64,000 nucleotides of DNA from Ornithodoros turicata (GCF_037126465.1 NC_088201.1:229769879-229833878), one strand, 5' to 3'. Shown: positions 34,634 through 46,998, numbered from the stretch's first letter. Notes: generated by a model not told the origin, from the letters alone. Made by a program: numbers and translations.

Positions 34634-35402
34634 ATCATTCATGAACACGTCCAGTTTCGGAAAGTTAGTGCCCGTTGGGTCCCGAGGCAGCTCTCCGTGT
34701 TTGACCTGCAGAGAAGACTGGAAATCTCCTAAGAGGTAAGGTACCGTTTTCACACTGAAGGACAAACGTTCCTTGATCGGATCATCACGTGCAATGAAAC
34801 GTGGGTGCACCATTTCACTCCTAAGTCTAAACGCGCATCAACACAGTGGAAGCATCCGGGCTTGCCAACTCACAAGAAGTTTCGAAGTACCCCGTCTGCG
34901 GGTAAGGTCATGGCCACGGTTTTCTGGCACAAGGCTGGCGCTGTTCACGTTTTCTGCCCAGTGTTCTGCCCATGTTCATAATTTTCTGTCTGAGATCATC
35001 ATCGATAGTGCATATTACTGCAAGGTTCACAAGGATGTGCATAAGGCACTGAAGCAAAAGCGGCCGGGCCTCATCACCAAAGGACTCCTCCTCCTACAGG
35101 ACAATGAACGCCAGTCTCGCCATACAGGGCATCTCAGCGCACGCACATTACAGGAGTTTGGCTGGGAGTTGCTCCCACATCCCCCTTACAGTCCAGACCT
35201 CACCTCCAGCGATTTCCATCTCTTCGGGCCACTGAAGGCGCTCCTTGGGGGCCGCCACTTCATCTGCGACGACGAGGTCAAGAATGCGGTCTGATCATGG
35301 CTGCTACGCGCCGGTAACGATTTCTGCGCTGCTGGCATCCAAGCCCTCGTGAAACGCTGGGACAGGTGCATTAGTGTACCTGGTGATTACGTTGAAAAAT
35401 AA
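34634..35402 (+). pseudogene. mariner transposase, catalytic part
   Basis: Resumes with HEHVQFRKVSARWVPRQL, then CNETWVHHFTPKSK, LLLQDNERQSRHTGH and PYSPDLTSSDFHLFGPLK. These are the three D,D34D regions of mariner. The first catalytic Asp is Asn here (CNETW instead of xDETW); the second and third Asp are present. Stops and frame changes occur near 34,735, 34,980 and 35,293. It ends VPGDYVEK before TAA at 35,400. Inactive. Confidence 0.85.
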
Positions 35403-35480
35403 AACTAATTTCTCGCCTCTAAGTTCATTTTACTTTTGCGAAAAATGAAAAGTTCCGGTATCACTTGAACACCCCCCGTA

Positions 35481-36038
35481 CAAAATAGAAGCGTCGGAAG
35501 AAAAACAATCATATAGTCAATCATCGCCGCCGGGGGCAACCTGTTGAATTCATGAATGAAGACGACAATGAGTCATCACCAGCCTCCTCCTCACGTGAGA
35601 AGCATCTCCTTCATATCATTCTTATCTCATTCGCGGTAGTCGTCTCGTCGTCTCGTCTTCCACAGTAGATGCCCACAAGGAGGGTAATCAAACATAAAAT
35701 TGGTAGCAACTTAAAAGCAGATCTTGAAATTAAGGTGTCGTTGTACGGCTGTTAATTGTAGGGTTGTGGTATTTGCTACATTGGCTAGTCCTCTTGGGCA
35801 TACAGAACATCACAAAATGGCAGTAAAAGTGCCTCCTGTCGATGGAGCGACTTCATCTCTTACATCTGTCGCTGTTGATAAAAAGGTTAGACGAGCAGGT
35901 TTTTGCTTCCTCTGATGTGTACTGAAGACAACAGCAAACATCGAAACACACGTAGGCTGTACAGCCATCGACAGCCAGCGAGGCAGATTCTCTGCAGCTT
36001 CTTGCCGAGTTTTATGTGTGGATATCGTAGCTGGACGT
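35481..36038. other. Unassigned DNA
   Basis: No gene or element recognised between the mariner 3' end and the TGAGG cluster. The short frames on both strands are unconvincing. Confidence 0.45.
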
Positions 36039-37096
36039 CCTCCCTCGTGACGACCCTCATGAAGACGCCTCACCCTCACCTCATGAAGATGAGGTGAGCG
36101 CGAGTGAGGCCAGCCCACACTGAATGTTCCTCACGGGACAGTCGTGAGGCATTGTCCCTCATGAGGCCCACTGTGAGGTCCCTCATGAGGTCAGTCGTTG
36201 TGAGGGCATCAATACGTGAGAGTACAACTTATTCTGTGAGGAGCCTCACGGTCCTCATCCGTGAGGCCCTTTGTGAGGAACCTCACGAAGGAGGCCCTCA
36301 CGGATGAGGCCATGAGGCTCTTCGTGAGGGACCTCACGGATGAGGTCATGAAGCCTTTCGTGAGGGGCCTCACGGATGAGGCGACAGGTTCCGGCTCCTC
36401 TTTGCTTGTGCCAAACGCTGATTTTAAACCTCACTGCGACAGTAACATCTGTTGCCAAATTTATCCAAGCACAGCACGAGACCCTATAAACAGTTTAATG
36501 TCGCGCAGTATCATTAGTACCAACTACCGACACAGTACTTCAACGCCGACGTGTCATATGAACATGGCGGAATGTTCTTTTGCGGCTCATGCCTCCTAGT
36601 GACTTGAAGACCCGTCAGGCGATGAGGGTATTCACGAGGCAAGGGCTCGTGAGGATGAGGGGTAGTGAGGCCATGAGGGTCCTCATGAGAAGAAGGTACG
36701 TGAGTCCGTGAGGGCCCTTATGAGGTGAGGGCACGTGAGGATGAGGACAAGTGAGGCCATGTGGGTCCCCATTAGGCGAAAGTACGTGAGGCGCCTTGAG
36801 GACATAAAGGCCCTCATGAGGTGAGGACACGTGAGGATGATGACCCTCATGAGGTGAAGATACGTGAGGCCATAATTGTTGTGAATAGCCTCATGAGGTG
36901 AAGGCTTGTGAGGATGAGGATGGTGAGGCCTCTCCGCATACCGATGCCCTGAGGTGAGGCTTGCGGGGGCAAAATACAAAATGGAATATGAGGGTGAGGG
37001 CCACTGAGGTTTAGTTACTGGTGAGGAAAATTTGGTGAGGGTAAATGAGGCCAATAAAGCTTGTGCTTCGTGAGATGAGGATGAGTGAGGTCGCAG
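36039..37096. repeat. TGAGG/CCTCA motif cluster in two blocks
   Basis: About 60 TGAGG or CCTCA pentamers occur, often as CCTCATGAGG or CCTCACGGATGAGG palindromes. They fall in a left block (36,039-36,390, both orientations) and a right block (36,615-37,096, mostly TGAGG on the plus strand), separated by ~225 bp without the motif. Open frames through it (for example 36,683-37,108 minus) are by-products of the repetition. Dense subterminal motif clusters flanking a plain centre resemble a non-autonomous DNA transposon, but no clean TIR or target duplication was found. Confidence 0.75.
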
Positions 37097-38919
37097 GAAA
37101 ACGCCCACCTATGATGGATAATGGTGTGACTCATGATGCGGAAGCCTGAGCTTGTGAAATCGGTAGGATGGAGGTCAGAAAGAAATGCACCTGTGCTTCT
37201 GACCTCAAGCTTCCAGTTTGCCTGAAGAAGTATATATATCAGATTTCGCAATACATTCTACAAGAATGACACTTGCGACAGTCCAAAGCGAGCTTCTTGA
37301 GAGTGTCGAGCTGAGGCCCATGTTTCTTCATGAATGTCTATGACCAGCTTACCTGCTTTTATTTTGTCTTATTTCCAGTTTGCCCAAGCTCACCCTTACC
37401 TTCACATGAACTCTGAGCTAAGCGGTGCCGTCCGTCCTCTTGCGTGGAGAAGCCCTGCTCACGCCAGCTGATGAACAGCACATGGCGGGCTATTACGCGT
37501 CTAAAATCACCTAATCAGGGACGTCAAGGACGGGTTCAAATTTTGAGAAATATTATAACATTATGAACTTTGATGCACCATATGTCACGAAAGAGTGGGC
37601 AATAAAACTCAGAGATATTTCAAACTAAATATCCACCTTTGAAGAATCTGATTCTACGAAGCTGCACAAGCAGTAGGCCTACACCCTCGGATTTCGGTTT
37701 CGGGGATCTCAACTTGCTAAAACGTGTTAGCTTATTTTCGCGTCACCTCTAGAATGTGTTATGTACATCACGCGTTAAACGTGCTTCGGGTACATAAAAT
37801 AACGTTATTACTTTTGTTACTCGTATAATCATTCGACAGTACAAAGATAGTTCAATAAAAGAGGCAAACCCTTTGAAAACTATAGGGCTTCCTATGTGAA
37901 TGAGAATTATCAGAATGAGAAAGGTAACACAGGGTCACGTCAGCGGTATGAGAAAACAAATGAGCAGTATGTGGATGCTCACACTTTACTAGACTAGATG
38001 CGAAAATGAATAGTAGTAATGACTAGAGATGAGTGCGGGTGCCGGTATACCTGCGGGTACCGGCGCAAACTTATTCCTCGCGCATAAACATATCCGTGTC
38101 ATAGCGGGCGGCGGGTAAGGCTGCGGGTTGGCCCGCGCTGTGTTAACGGATTACGCGATCATACCCGCAATATCCGCAGGCGAAAAGCCAGCCCGTCGGT
38201 TTTGGTGCATGACCCGATTCATTGCGAATATCTCGCCTAAAATAATTTTCAAGGCGTTCTTCGCTTTCCCCTGACATCCAAACCTTTTCTGGTGTGTGAG
38301 ATGATGACAGCTTTGTCATTGAGTGGGATCGTGTTCTATTCGTGCTCTTTGACTTGTGTTCGCGGAATGGGTCTGATTTGGGTACCTTCCGACACCACGA
38401 CTGCTACGCTTCGCGTTAGTAAGCTGGCAAACAACGTCATCAGTCGCCACAGCTACTGGCACGTTGGAAAAGTAGCTCCCTAGCGGACAGCGTCCTCAGC
38501 CTTCCCCTAGACCGGCTAACGTTTACGCTAAAATACAGCTAATAGGCGGATAACTATAAAATGAATTTAGACCTTTTTAGACCAGGCGTCTAAAGTGGGA
38601 CAGCACTTATCTATCCACTGAGCCGTCATATAGACATGTATTAGCTATATACCTCAATTTTGGCACAACCCAACTGATTCCCAACTCACAATTCTAGGAC
38701 GAAAGACGAAGACGAGGTTAGTAAAGAGTCCGTGAAGTGACACATCCTACACTGCAAATCAAAATGCACACACGCTAAAAAAATTGTGTGACTGAATCTG
38801 AAAAATAATCATTCTGACAGCCTGCACTTACATGGCATCAATGACATGAATCCGATGCAGTTCAGACTCTCCAACTGTAACTGAAGCTTTTTGACAACAA
38901 AGTATTTCACGAGGCTCGG
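37097..38919. other. Unassigned DNA, possible hAT terminus at 38,022
   Basis: No gene. 'ctagagatgagtgcgggtgccgg' near 38,022 looks like one end of a hAT-type MITE, followed by GC-rich 'gcgggta' motifs to about 38,210, but no partner end was found. Confidence 0.4.
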
Positions 38920-39575
38920 ACAAGCATCGGATTTGCGAGCACATAGAAGTCCAGTGACATTGAACAGCACAGTCACATTTGAAAACGTAACGGTTTTCGT
39001 TTATCTGAAAAGGGATCGTAGATGCAGCTAAGCTGAAGTGCCAACAAATGACTCGTAGGACATGCGTTGTATTCGTCAGCCCCAATCCATGAGTCTGAAA
39101 GCACCTATAAAAATAATAAAGACATGAAACCAAGAGGTACCCGCTCCAACATAATGTGCGTGGTTTTACACAGGCAGCTATCAAATGAAAGAACTGCTCA
39201 ACCTACGCACTCTTTTAAAACAAATGCAACGTTCTTAACTATAATGCCCTTTGCAAAGTAGTCACTGAACCCATATTTTGCTGCAACACAGACAGCACAC
39301 ATTAGTAACAACAACACAGAGTAATGAGAGCAGACAGCGTCAGGTTAGCGAGCGCATAGAAAACAAGGGGTACCGAACAGCATCACTGACAGGTCTGAAA
39401 AGGTAACCGTTTTTGTTTAGCTAAACTGTGATCATAGCTCCAGCTGAGCTGAAGTGCCAAAAAATGGCTCACAGGCCAGGCGTTGCAATCGTGACCTTCA
39501 TTCCATGACTCTACAAGCACCTATAAAAATAATAAAGATGTGAAACCAAGAGGTACCCGAGCCAACAACTTATCC
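38920..39575. repeat. Tandem duplication, period ~416 bp
   Basis: The stretch ending 'ataataaagacatgaaaccaagaggtacccg' (about 38,920-39,160) recurs with changes at about 39,335-39,575; GAGGTACCC is at 39,134 and 39,550. Shared landmarks include 'gctgaagtgcca' and 'agcacctataaaaataataaag'. Divergence is moderate. No ORF is conserved in both units. Confidence 0.75.
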
Positions 39576-39750
39576 AAACGATTGAATCTTAACACACACA
39601 TAGGTCAGTCGCGCATCTATATATTGTTCGTCACAGCCACACTGAGCAGACAGCATCGAACGTAACCAAACGAGTGAATCTTGTTAACACACATTAGGTC
39701 AGTCCCACATGTCCATTGTGTTCGTCACCCATACACAACATCATTCTGCA
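39575..39750. repeat. Short tandem duplication, ~93 bp
   Basis: 'aaacgattgaatcttaacacacacataggtcagtc' near 39,577 is followed by 'aaacgagtgaatcttgttaacacacattaggtcagtc' near 39,669, with related downstream text (ttcgtcac) in each. Confidence 0.6.
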
Positions 39751-39919
39751 GAGATAGAAAACTATATTCAGCTAGCTATGCGGTAGCGCTGTGCTCGACA
39801 ACTCTACCGCGTGCGATTGTGAACACAAGCAGGCAAAAATGTGGAAGCGAAGGACAAGAAAGAAAGAAAACTCACCCCTGAAACCTGAAAACCAGAGATC
39901 CAGAGAACAAGGGGACGTC

Positions 39920-39948
39920 GGGGGGGGGGGGGGGGGGGGGGGGGGGGG
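39920..39948. repeat. Poly-G run of 29
   Basis: An uninterrupted G tract. Such runs can form G-quadruplexes and are also error-prone in sequencing, so the length is uncertain. Confidence 0.9.
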
Positions 39949-40177
39949 CTGCCCGCTACAGCAGCGCTCGTTGTTAAGCTTAGCGATGTCGCTCTTTGCA
40001 TTGAAGAGGAGGACGGGACTGCCTCGGTACCCCAAAGGTTGCAAGAACAAAATACGCGCGACGCTGGGCAACACATAAACTTACTAGATTTGGAAAGATT
40101 TCTGTAGCTAGCGTGAGCTCCTGCAACCAACCGAACGCGAGCGAACAAGTTTGAACACTGACCATTGTTGCCACACC

Positions 40178-40256
40178 CTGAGGAGCAACGAAGGGGGGGA
40201 ACTAGACAGGACGGAACTAGTCCTGTCTATAGTTCCCCCCTTCGTTGCTCCTCAGA
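40178..40256. repeat. ~35-bp hairpin with 10-nt loop
   Basis: 40,178-40,211 pairs with 40,221-40,256; the differences are a 2-nt and a 1-nt indel. The loop is near GGAACTAGTC. The geometry resembles the hairpin at 19,469. Confidence 0.85.
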
Positions 40257-40916
40257 GTCAAGGAGATGTTTCCGTTCAATCGTACCAGCTCGCTTGTCTA
40301 CTCTACGTATGTTCAAGCGATACCATGTATGTTCAGGCTGGCAGAATCGTGACTTTCAGATTCCCTCGCATAATTTCCTGTTTAACGTGTGCGCATTTTG
40401 ATTTGCAGAGTCGGACGTGTCACGTCACGGTCTCTTTAGTAACCTCGACTTCAGAAAGTCCCAGAATGGTTAGCACTGCTTCCAACCTTGATAGCTGAGC
40501 GTTACATCGAGACGGGGGGAGGTCTGCTAACTAATTCAGTTTCTCGTCTTTCAGCCCATGATCCATGCTGTGTTGATGTGAGCAAAAATATAGTATGGAG
40601 TACTATTCCTTCACCTCCAAAAGCGGTGCTGGGATTACCCGATGTCGCCCGTTGACTAATTTTGCCATGGTGCTACGGACGTTACAAAAAGATATCGTCT
40701 TCGAATTTTCATTAGGGCTAGTCTAATGGGTTCTGCACAAGCAAAATATGATCCACCATGTATAGAGAGGAAAATACTTGAGACTTGCATAATGCCTGAA
40801 TAGAGATATGCATAAATATTTCGGGTAAACAAGCCGAATCCAACATTCTAACATGTTTTCGTAGATGGGTTTATAGTGATATCATATATTGTATTTTCTA
40901 TTTTCAATATATTATC

Positions 40917-41080
40917 CGGATGAAAACAGACGAGCCAGACGGCGAATAATCGGCGAACGCTTTATAGAGCTGCTTAGCTGGTTAACTCTAAAGCGATAGC
41001 TCTCAAAGAGAACGGATGTAAAGAATGCTCCGACTGGGAGCTCACAAGCTTTTTTACACAGCGGTGAACATTGTAGAAAA
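40917..41080 (-). repeat. Reverse-strand LTR fragment of the 19,977 LTR family
   Basis: Read on the minus strand this is the 3' half of the LTR found at 19,977-20,307: TATA region, 'gctcc.agtcggagcat', 'agctatcgct', 'ccagctaagcagct', 'gttcgccgattattcgccg', then 'tcgtctgttttcatcc'. It ends abruptly at 41,080, where a 26-bp direct repeat begins. A truncated solo LTR. Confidence 0.85.
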
Positions 41081-41338
41081 GGGATCACTCTGGTTTACAC
41101 TTCGCACTATGAACGCACACACTATGCATGACCGCAAGCGCTGTTTCGTTTTCAGACCTCCAGTATACACACTGACGCCTGTTGTGGTTTGTGTGGCTAC
41201 AACAGGAAGTTAATTCTCAACTATACCTCTCTTGTAGGCGTTTCTGGGTGCGGTCCTTACTGCAACAAGTGGCGGCTGTCGTTAATAAGCGTAAGAATTG
41301 CCGTCTGTGCTTGGGATCACTCTGGTTTACACTTCGCA
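41081..41338. repeat. 26-bp direct repeat pair bounding ~206 bp
   Basis: 'gggatcactctggtttacac' plus TTCGCA occurs at 41,081-41,106 and 41,313-41,338 without mismatch. The first copy begins exactly where the LTR fragment is broken, so the LTR truncation and this duplication may come from one event. Confidence 0.85.
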
Positions 41339-44300
41339 AAATAAACTTCGAGAATAAACTCCTCGAAATAAATCACGAAAAAAATCCACGGTGTAAAGAT
41401 GAAGCCGTAAAAATCAACTTTTGCGATACAAACGCTTTAGATTCAAACTTTCAAAATAAATCGTCTCTGATTGGTCGACAGGCACGGCAGCCTCAGAGCA
41501 CCGAAGGCTTTTGGCTCCCGCGTCTCAAAATAGTTCCCCGCAGGGTGAGGCTTTTTGCGGTGGGCTGGGAACGAGAGTACCGAGTCTGGACGAATCGTTT
41601 ACTGTATTCTCCGCCGGCTATCAGTTCTGTTGACAGTGCAGTTAATGATTTGTTCGCCTGTCAAATTTGAGTATGTCGAACTCTGAATTCGTGTCGTGTC
41701 ACCAAATGAGTTCCCGGTGTTGGTTCCAGCTATGGTGGACACCTGCTATATTATGAACATTGTCGCGAACATCGCCATTCTCCTACAGGGCTTCCTTGGT
41801 TGTGAAATCGTAGAGTTGAAAAGTGACGATCGACGAAAAAGCCTGATTCCGATACTGTGTGGATGTGTTGTGTTTGTCTGTCTGTATGTGGTTGTGTGTG
41901 TTCCAGCCTCAGAACCATAGAATACTGAAATGGGAACCTGCCTGTGGTTTTCCTTGTGAGCCTACGTTCTGATAAATGCAGGGAACAGGTACTGGACAGA
42001 CTCTCGAAATGCATTTCTACAAATAAGCTGCATATGAATGTTAAGAAATTGTTTGTTTGTTTGCAAGAAAAAACTATTTTCTCTCGGATGAATAACTTGA
42101 GTCAGCGGAGGTGCCCTAATTTTTTTGTAACCAGCATACGGTAATCTCAAAGTGTCACGAAATAATATTCTAATTTCAGGAACATCCACATTGATTCGCG
42201 CACCTTCCTAGAAAACGTTTTGCCATGCAAAAGCCGCAAGATATGTATCTAGACATAATACTTCAAGCACTTTGTTTTCACTGGTCTTTAAATACCCTGG
42301 AACCTAAGAATGCCATTTTCAAGGTCTTAAAAACCATGAAATTTTCTCACAGAAATTTTTGCATCTTTTTTATTCGCGTGGATATACAGTTGCAAATTCT
42401 GGTTATCAGATGTCGGAACTGAAGAAAACCAAGCGCAATAAGTAACTGAAATCAGAAGTGTGAGAATGAATGGCACCCTCTGTTGTATTTGTTTGCCTTC
42501 CTTTCTCTCCTATGATCTTCACATTCAGAAATCCCCAAGTAAGTTTATTAGCAGGTCACTCTGTCTGCCAAGCACTCACGCCAAGAAGAGGTCTAAAATT
42601 TACGGTACCAGCTCCTTCATTGTATGGTACCCTTGCACCTATTTTTACAGTTTATAAATATTGTGCTGAAATATGAAATCGCTGTAAAACTTGCATCCTG
42701 CGCGACATTACATTAAATGTGCTGCTTGCAGTTCTGCAGCGTTGTTTCTTCCTTACGTTCAAGTGAAAAGGCAAAACGAACGCTCCGAGACTTACTCTCA
42801 CACAACCATTATTTCAGGGCCATATCCTCGCACTAAATGGTCACGAGCATAATTTTGAAAACTATAGCGGCACATAGGGAAACCGACGTTGCATTTGCAC
42901 TGACCATCTATTTCCGATAATTAAACGAGACCTAATTACATGGATGGACCTAAGTGGATGTACATCCACTTCGGATGTAGAACATGTTGTTATCCCTTAT
43001 AACTGCAACAATATAATTTCTCTAAGAATAAAAAACTCAGTCCATGGATTACCAGATACCATGAATACCAGAAATTAACCAGTGGTCGCTGAAAATATAC
43101 TTGCATTTGTGTTTTATGTGATGTATGGTCCATATTTTCTTTTTGAGCAGCTATGCCAGTGTGAGAGCTCCTACGCCAGACTAGCTAATTCCTCCTCTTT
43201 GTCCTTCATGCGGTCACATATATGTTACACTATAAGGAAGCTAGCTAGTACCGCAGTACCAAACAGGTGAATTAACATGAGCACAATCACATAGCAGAGT
43301 GAATAACAACCACCATTATTGACTTAGTTTGCCTGGTCGATGGCAACTGAAGGTGGCATATTTCTTTCCTCGGATTTTTTTATTGGTTTGTTCCAGCTAA
43401 AAACAGAAGCCATACACTGAGCAGCAGGGCATAATAAAACCATCCATCTGCATCACTTTGGCTTTGGCAAGCATGGCTTTGCCTCCACAAGCAGACTTTG
43501 ACATAATTGCTTTGTGCCGTGATAAAGGGTACTATGATTGTGTTCGCAGTACCATTTAAAACGTTGGCACCTATAGGGCTAGATTGCAGCCCCCTATTGC
43601 GTGCAGATATTCTGATGCCTGCAGAGCTGTAAGCTGTTCCTTCCTGGTGAAAGAAAGCTTGAAGACTGCATTGGTTGTGGCTCACTGCCAAAGAGATACG
43701 GTTGGAGAAGAAATTACTGGACATAAAGCATAGTGAGGCATGCTCCACCCAGGCCACAAGGAGGTACTATTATTTTGAGCCACCTTCTGTTAATGCAGCA
43801 AAAACACCTATTTCCACTGAAAGAAAAACTGTGGGCTTTTTTTCTGTTGTGGTTGAAGGGCACACGAGATCATAATAAATTGTTTCCAAAAGCTCTTACG
43901 TCGCATTCTGACATAAGCTGAGTCAATATGGTCAGCTGATGCTATAAGATCTACAGAAAACACATGCCAGCAGATTCTGAACATGCTATAGGAGAGGGTA
44001 TGCCCTTGGAATGATGAGATTTGTTCACTTTCCAGATGACTTCAGGTATGTGGAAAACAATCATAAATGTTGACAAAGCTGTTATGAAGCAGCGACTGCA
44101 ACTAATCTGTAGAACTGGGCAGAACAGTTGAATGCAAAATTTGTTCAAAGTGTGCTATAGCGTCATACAGATGGGATATGAATGAGCTGACGAAACATTT
44201 TTCTTGCGTAAGAACAAATACACCTGTAGGTTCTCAAAATGGAAAAGCAGAGCGTCGATTTTCGCAGGGAGAGAGCCACAAAGGCATCTTTTATTTATTT

Positions 44301-45481
44301 TTTGCTTCCTAGATGGCCTCAACTGACGAACAAGCTGCAGCACATTATGGTGACAATTTTTTTATATTTTTTTAAAGAAAAATAAACCTGTAGATTTTCA
44401 ATATATTGCAGGAGAGGACTAGTTGTACAAATAAGGACAGATTTCTTTTAGACGACCTATATGTGAATATACTATCTGAAAGAAAGTAATTTTTTTGCAA
44501 GTGCTTGATATTCTCAAACACATTGTTAAACAATGAATATAGATCAGCTTGATATTTTTATGTGAAGCTAATCACAAGCAATCAGTTACAAGCATTAATA
44601 ATCCTGGGGCTCCTTCAAGAATGCTAATTTCTCAGAAATTTATTGTAAACATGACCCCAAATGTGCTCCGTTCTTGAGTTCTCACCATGTCACCAGGTTA
44701 TTCTCGTTCTACATACCCTTTGGGATGGGCAGACCCGTGCTTCCCCTCTAACACCAGGCAAGGAAAGCGCACAAATGATGTATATGTAGATGTCAGAAGG
44801 AAGCTCGTTAGGGACAACTTCATATTTCGGCACAGTTTAATGTGCCCCCATTGTTCAGAAAACAAAGAAAACAAAATGATGATTTACATTCGATATATGC
44901 ATCGTCCTAAAAAATTCACACATTTTTTTCAGTGATATCTAAGACAGTCAAACTACATCTCTGGCTGGTTTGGGCTGGAATAGCCCAGGTTGACAGTTAC
45001 ACAAGCTGATGTATGTCAGCATTGAAATATAAGGAAAACAGGCAATTTAAAATGCCTCACTCAATTTACTACTTTTCATAGCTTACACCTTGACAGGTGT
45101 TTTTTTTATCCTAAAGTGGTTTCATTGCCAAATCAACGAGAATGACCGTCATCACATTAACAAGTTTTCAACTGTATACCAAGTAATAACAAACATGTGC
45201 TTACTTTTTTTGCAATCAAGATGTGAATTACATAGTTGAGTTGCAGGCTTCAGTGAAAAATCACTGCTTGTGATGTCACTGCTGTGTGAGTACGACACTG
45301 CTAGTGACGCAACATGTGATTCTAGTGTCTTTCCACCCCACCCACCCCACGTTATTTCATGAGCAATTAGCATCAGAATCAATGAGCTTGCATGATGCTC
45401 TTATGAAGGGTAATTTCATGTGTGCGGATAAACATACTGCAGTGCTAATTTACAATGTAGTTTGTGGCTGTGGAGCACACT
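41339..45481. other. Unassigned DNA left of the Polinton
   Basis: No gene recognised. An open frame at 41,182-41,670 (162 codons) overlaps the 26-bp repeats and has no recognisable domain. 41,460-41,740 is comparatively GC-rich with an inverted CCAAT box (GATTGG, 41,469), so a host promoter is conceivable but unproven. The rest is AT-rich with scattered short frames. Bases 45,476-45,481 (CACACT) are the left target duplication of the Polinton. Confidence 0.4.
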
Positions 45482-45495
45482 AGTAGTATGGGATG

Positions 45496-45660
45496 GACTC
45501 TATAGTGCACAACGCTCAACTGTCCTGAACACGATTTAATTAGCAATTAGAGCTAATGGGACCCCACACATTAATCAGCACCCTCCAGGGAGCCACCACA
45601 CTAATTGGAGAGCATCTAACTCGTGTCCAGACCAGCTGAGCGTTGTGCACTACGAGAGTC
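45496..45660. repeat. Terminal hairpin within the left TIR, Polinton 1
   Basis: 45,496-45,534 (GACTCTATAGTGCACAACG...) pairs with 45,621-45,660 at about 85 percent around an 86-nt loop that includes TTAATTAGCAATTAGAGC. It lies 14 bp from the element tip. The right end carries the equivalent hairpin. Confidence 0.85.
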
Positions 45661-46649
45661 AATAAAAAATAAAAAATAGGTAGAAAAAAAATAGATATAT
45701 AGAAATAGAGTGAACAATTTGTCGAAAATCGACGATGCTGCGGCGAAGAGACGCTCCGCAACACCCGAGTGACCAGCGCGCCGCGATGTTTGGTAGTGGG
45801 CAACCCAGCAGATTGCAGAGATCGACGACAAGTGGCCACTTAGTTGCAAGGGCATCACACCAGATGGCGGCACCATCATAGCTCTATGCGAGAAAGACAG
45901 AACAAGATACTAGCGGCAGGTAAAAATGGCAACACTGCTGAAGAAGTCTAGGCATGCGACAGAAAAGGTCTAACCGCTACTGCTAAACAGCACGGCGAAA
46001 ACAGTACACATCGGGGAAAAGGCTTAGGGGAGCGATCGGTTAGGCCTAACCACAGCGTCACAACACTATGCAGCTAACACAAGGCGGGAACCGCTAAACG
46101 TGCGTCAACACGGAGAAAAGGCTTGGTCACTGCTGAACAAGTTCTAAACAATGCGAGAAAAGGCTTAACATCGAGCACAGTCAAACATCGGCAAATCACT
46201 CGATGATCACCGCTAAACACGGGGGCACGGCCAAACATGCGAGGGAAAGGAGCGCGGTAAAACAACGCAGCAAATCACTCACCTTTTCCCCCCGCGGCGA
46301 CTGCTCCATCCCAGAGTCAGGCAGAAAACTGAGCTGGCGCGGGACCTGCGTAGCTGTCAACTGAGCGCACGTCTGCTCTCCGCGACAGCCCACCCAGCAA
46401 CTGACTGGGGGCGACGCGACGCGTGCAGCTACGCATGCGCGCGCGCTTCTAGCGACCTCTGCGCCGCCCGCCCGTGGGTGGTTTTGGTTTTTGCCTCTCC
46501 GCTCCTCCCTCTGCGCGCGCGCGTGCTCCTAGCGGGCGAGCGGGTGGCTTCTCAGTTTCGGTTTTGCTTCCTTTCTTTGCACGCGTTTATCTGTATCAAG
46601 GCAGCACGCACCGTGCTCACGTCATCATTCTGACCGATACGTGGAAAAC

Positions 46650-46926
46650 ACCATGTGTGGTTTGTTCTCCTGTGTTTCTCGACGGCGAGGAAGAGGCAAA
46701 AAAGCGAAGAACTTCGCGAATTTATTCGCGGCATCGTAGAGGAAGCCTTTCAAGTCCACCGCCTGGAATGATTGCAAGCACGTCAAGAAATGTGTCAGGA
46801 CAAGATGAAGAACGCTCGACCGCATCTTAGCGGCGGACAGATCGACGAAAAAGAAGTCCAACTTTAGCCTGGATAATCTGTATTGGGAACGCAGTTCCGA
46901 TTCTAGAGGACGACGACGACGTCTAA
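46650..46926 (+). pseudogene. Small hypothetical Polinton gene, left copy
   Basis: Counterpart of 52,122-52,385. The plus strand encodes the same RRTSRIYSRHRRGSLSSPPP and IASTSRNVSGQDE text, but an extra A near 46,808 shifts the frame before the acidic C-terminal end. An AATAAA (about 46,924) overlaps its end, just before the ATPase. Another frame of the same stretch reads EELREFIRGIVEEAFQVHRLE and then stops, so the true coding frame is not certain. Function unknown. Confidence 0.4.
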
Positions 46927-46998
46927 ATAAAAGGGATGCATTTCTCTTCAAGTCTCAGTCCTCTTCTTTTTCTTTCGTGCAACGTGTACGCACCCAAC

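Larger units (their letters stand above)
33050..35480 (+). mobile_element. mariner element, interrupted and 5'-degraded
   Basis: Transposase-coding text runs 33,121-35,402 and is broken by a 1.18-kb TIR insertion. The 3' terminus 'cacttgaacacccccc' near 35,465-35,478 is a mariner-type TIR. A matching 5' TIR was not found, and the text before 33,050 belongs to the BEL/Pao remnant, so the 5' end may be truncated or diverged. Confidence 0.8.

Noticed and set aside
36683..37108. 141-codon minus-strand frame
   Set aside because: It follows the TGAGG motif array; the repeated residues reflect the DNA motif.
38022..38210. hAT-type MITE
   Set aside because: Only one end resembles a hAT terminus; no inverted partner or 8-bp duplication was found.
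39920..39948. Regulatory G-quadruplex
   Set aside because: A single homopolymer of uncertain length next to no identified gene; no regulatory claim can be made.
41182..41670. 162-codon open frame
   Set aside because: No domain, it overlaps a duplicated 26-bp segment and it reads through compositionally odd text. Not supported as a gene.
45482..45660. Parvovirus-type terminal repeat
   Set aside because: The hairpin geometry is similar, but tips, 6-bp duplication and genes are Polinton. No parvovirus genes are present.
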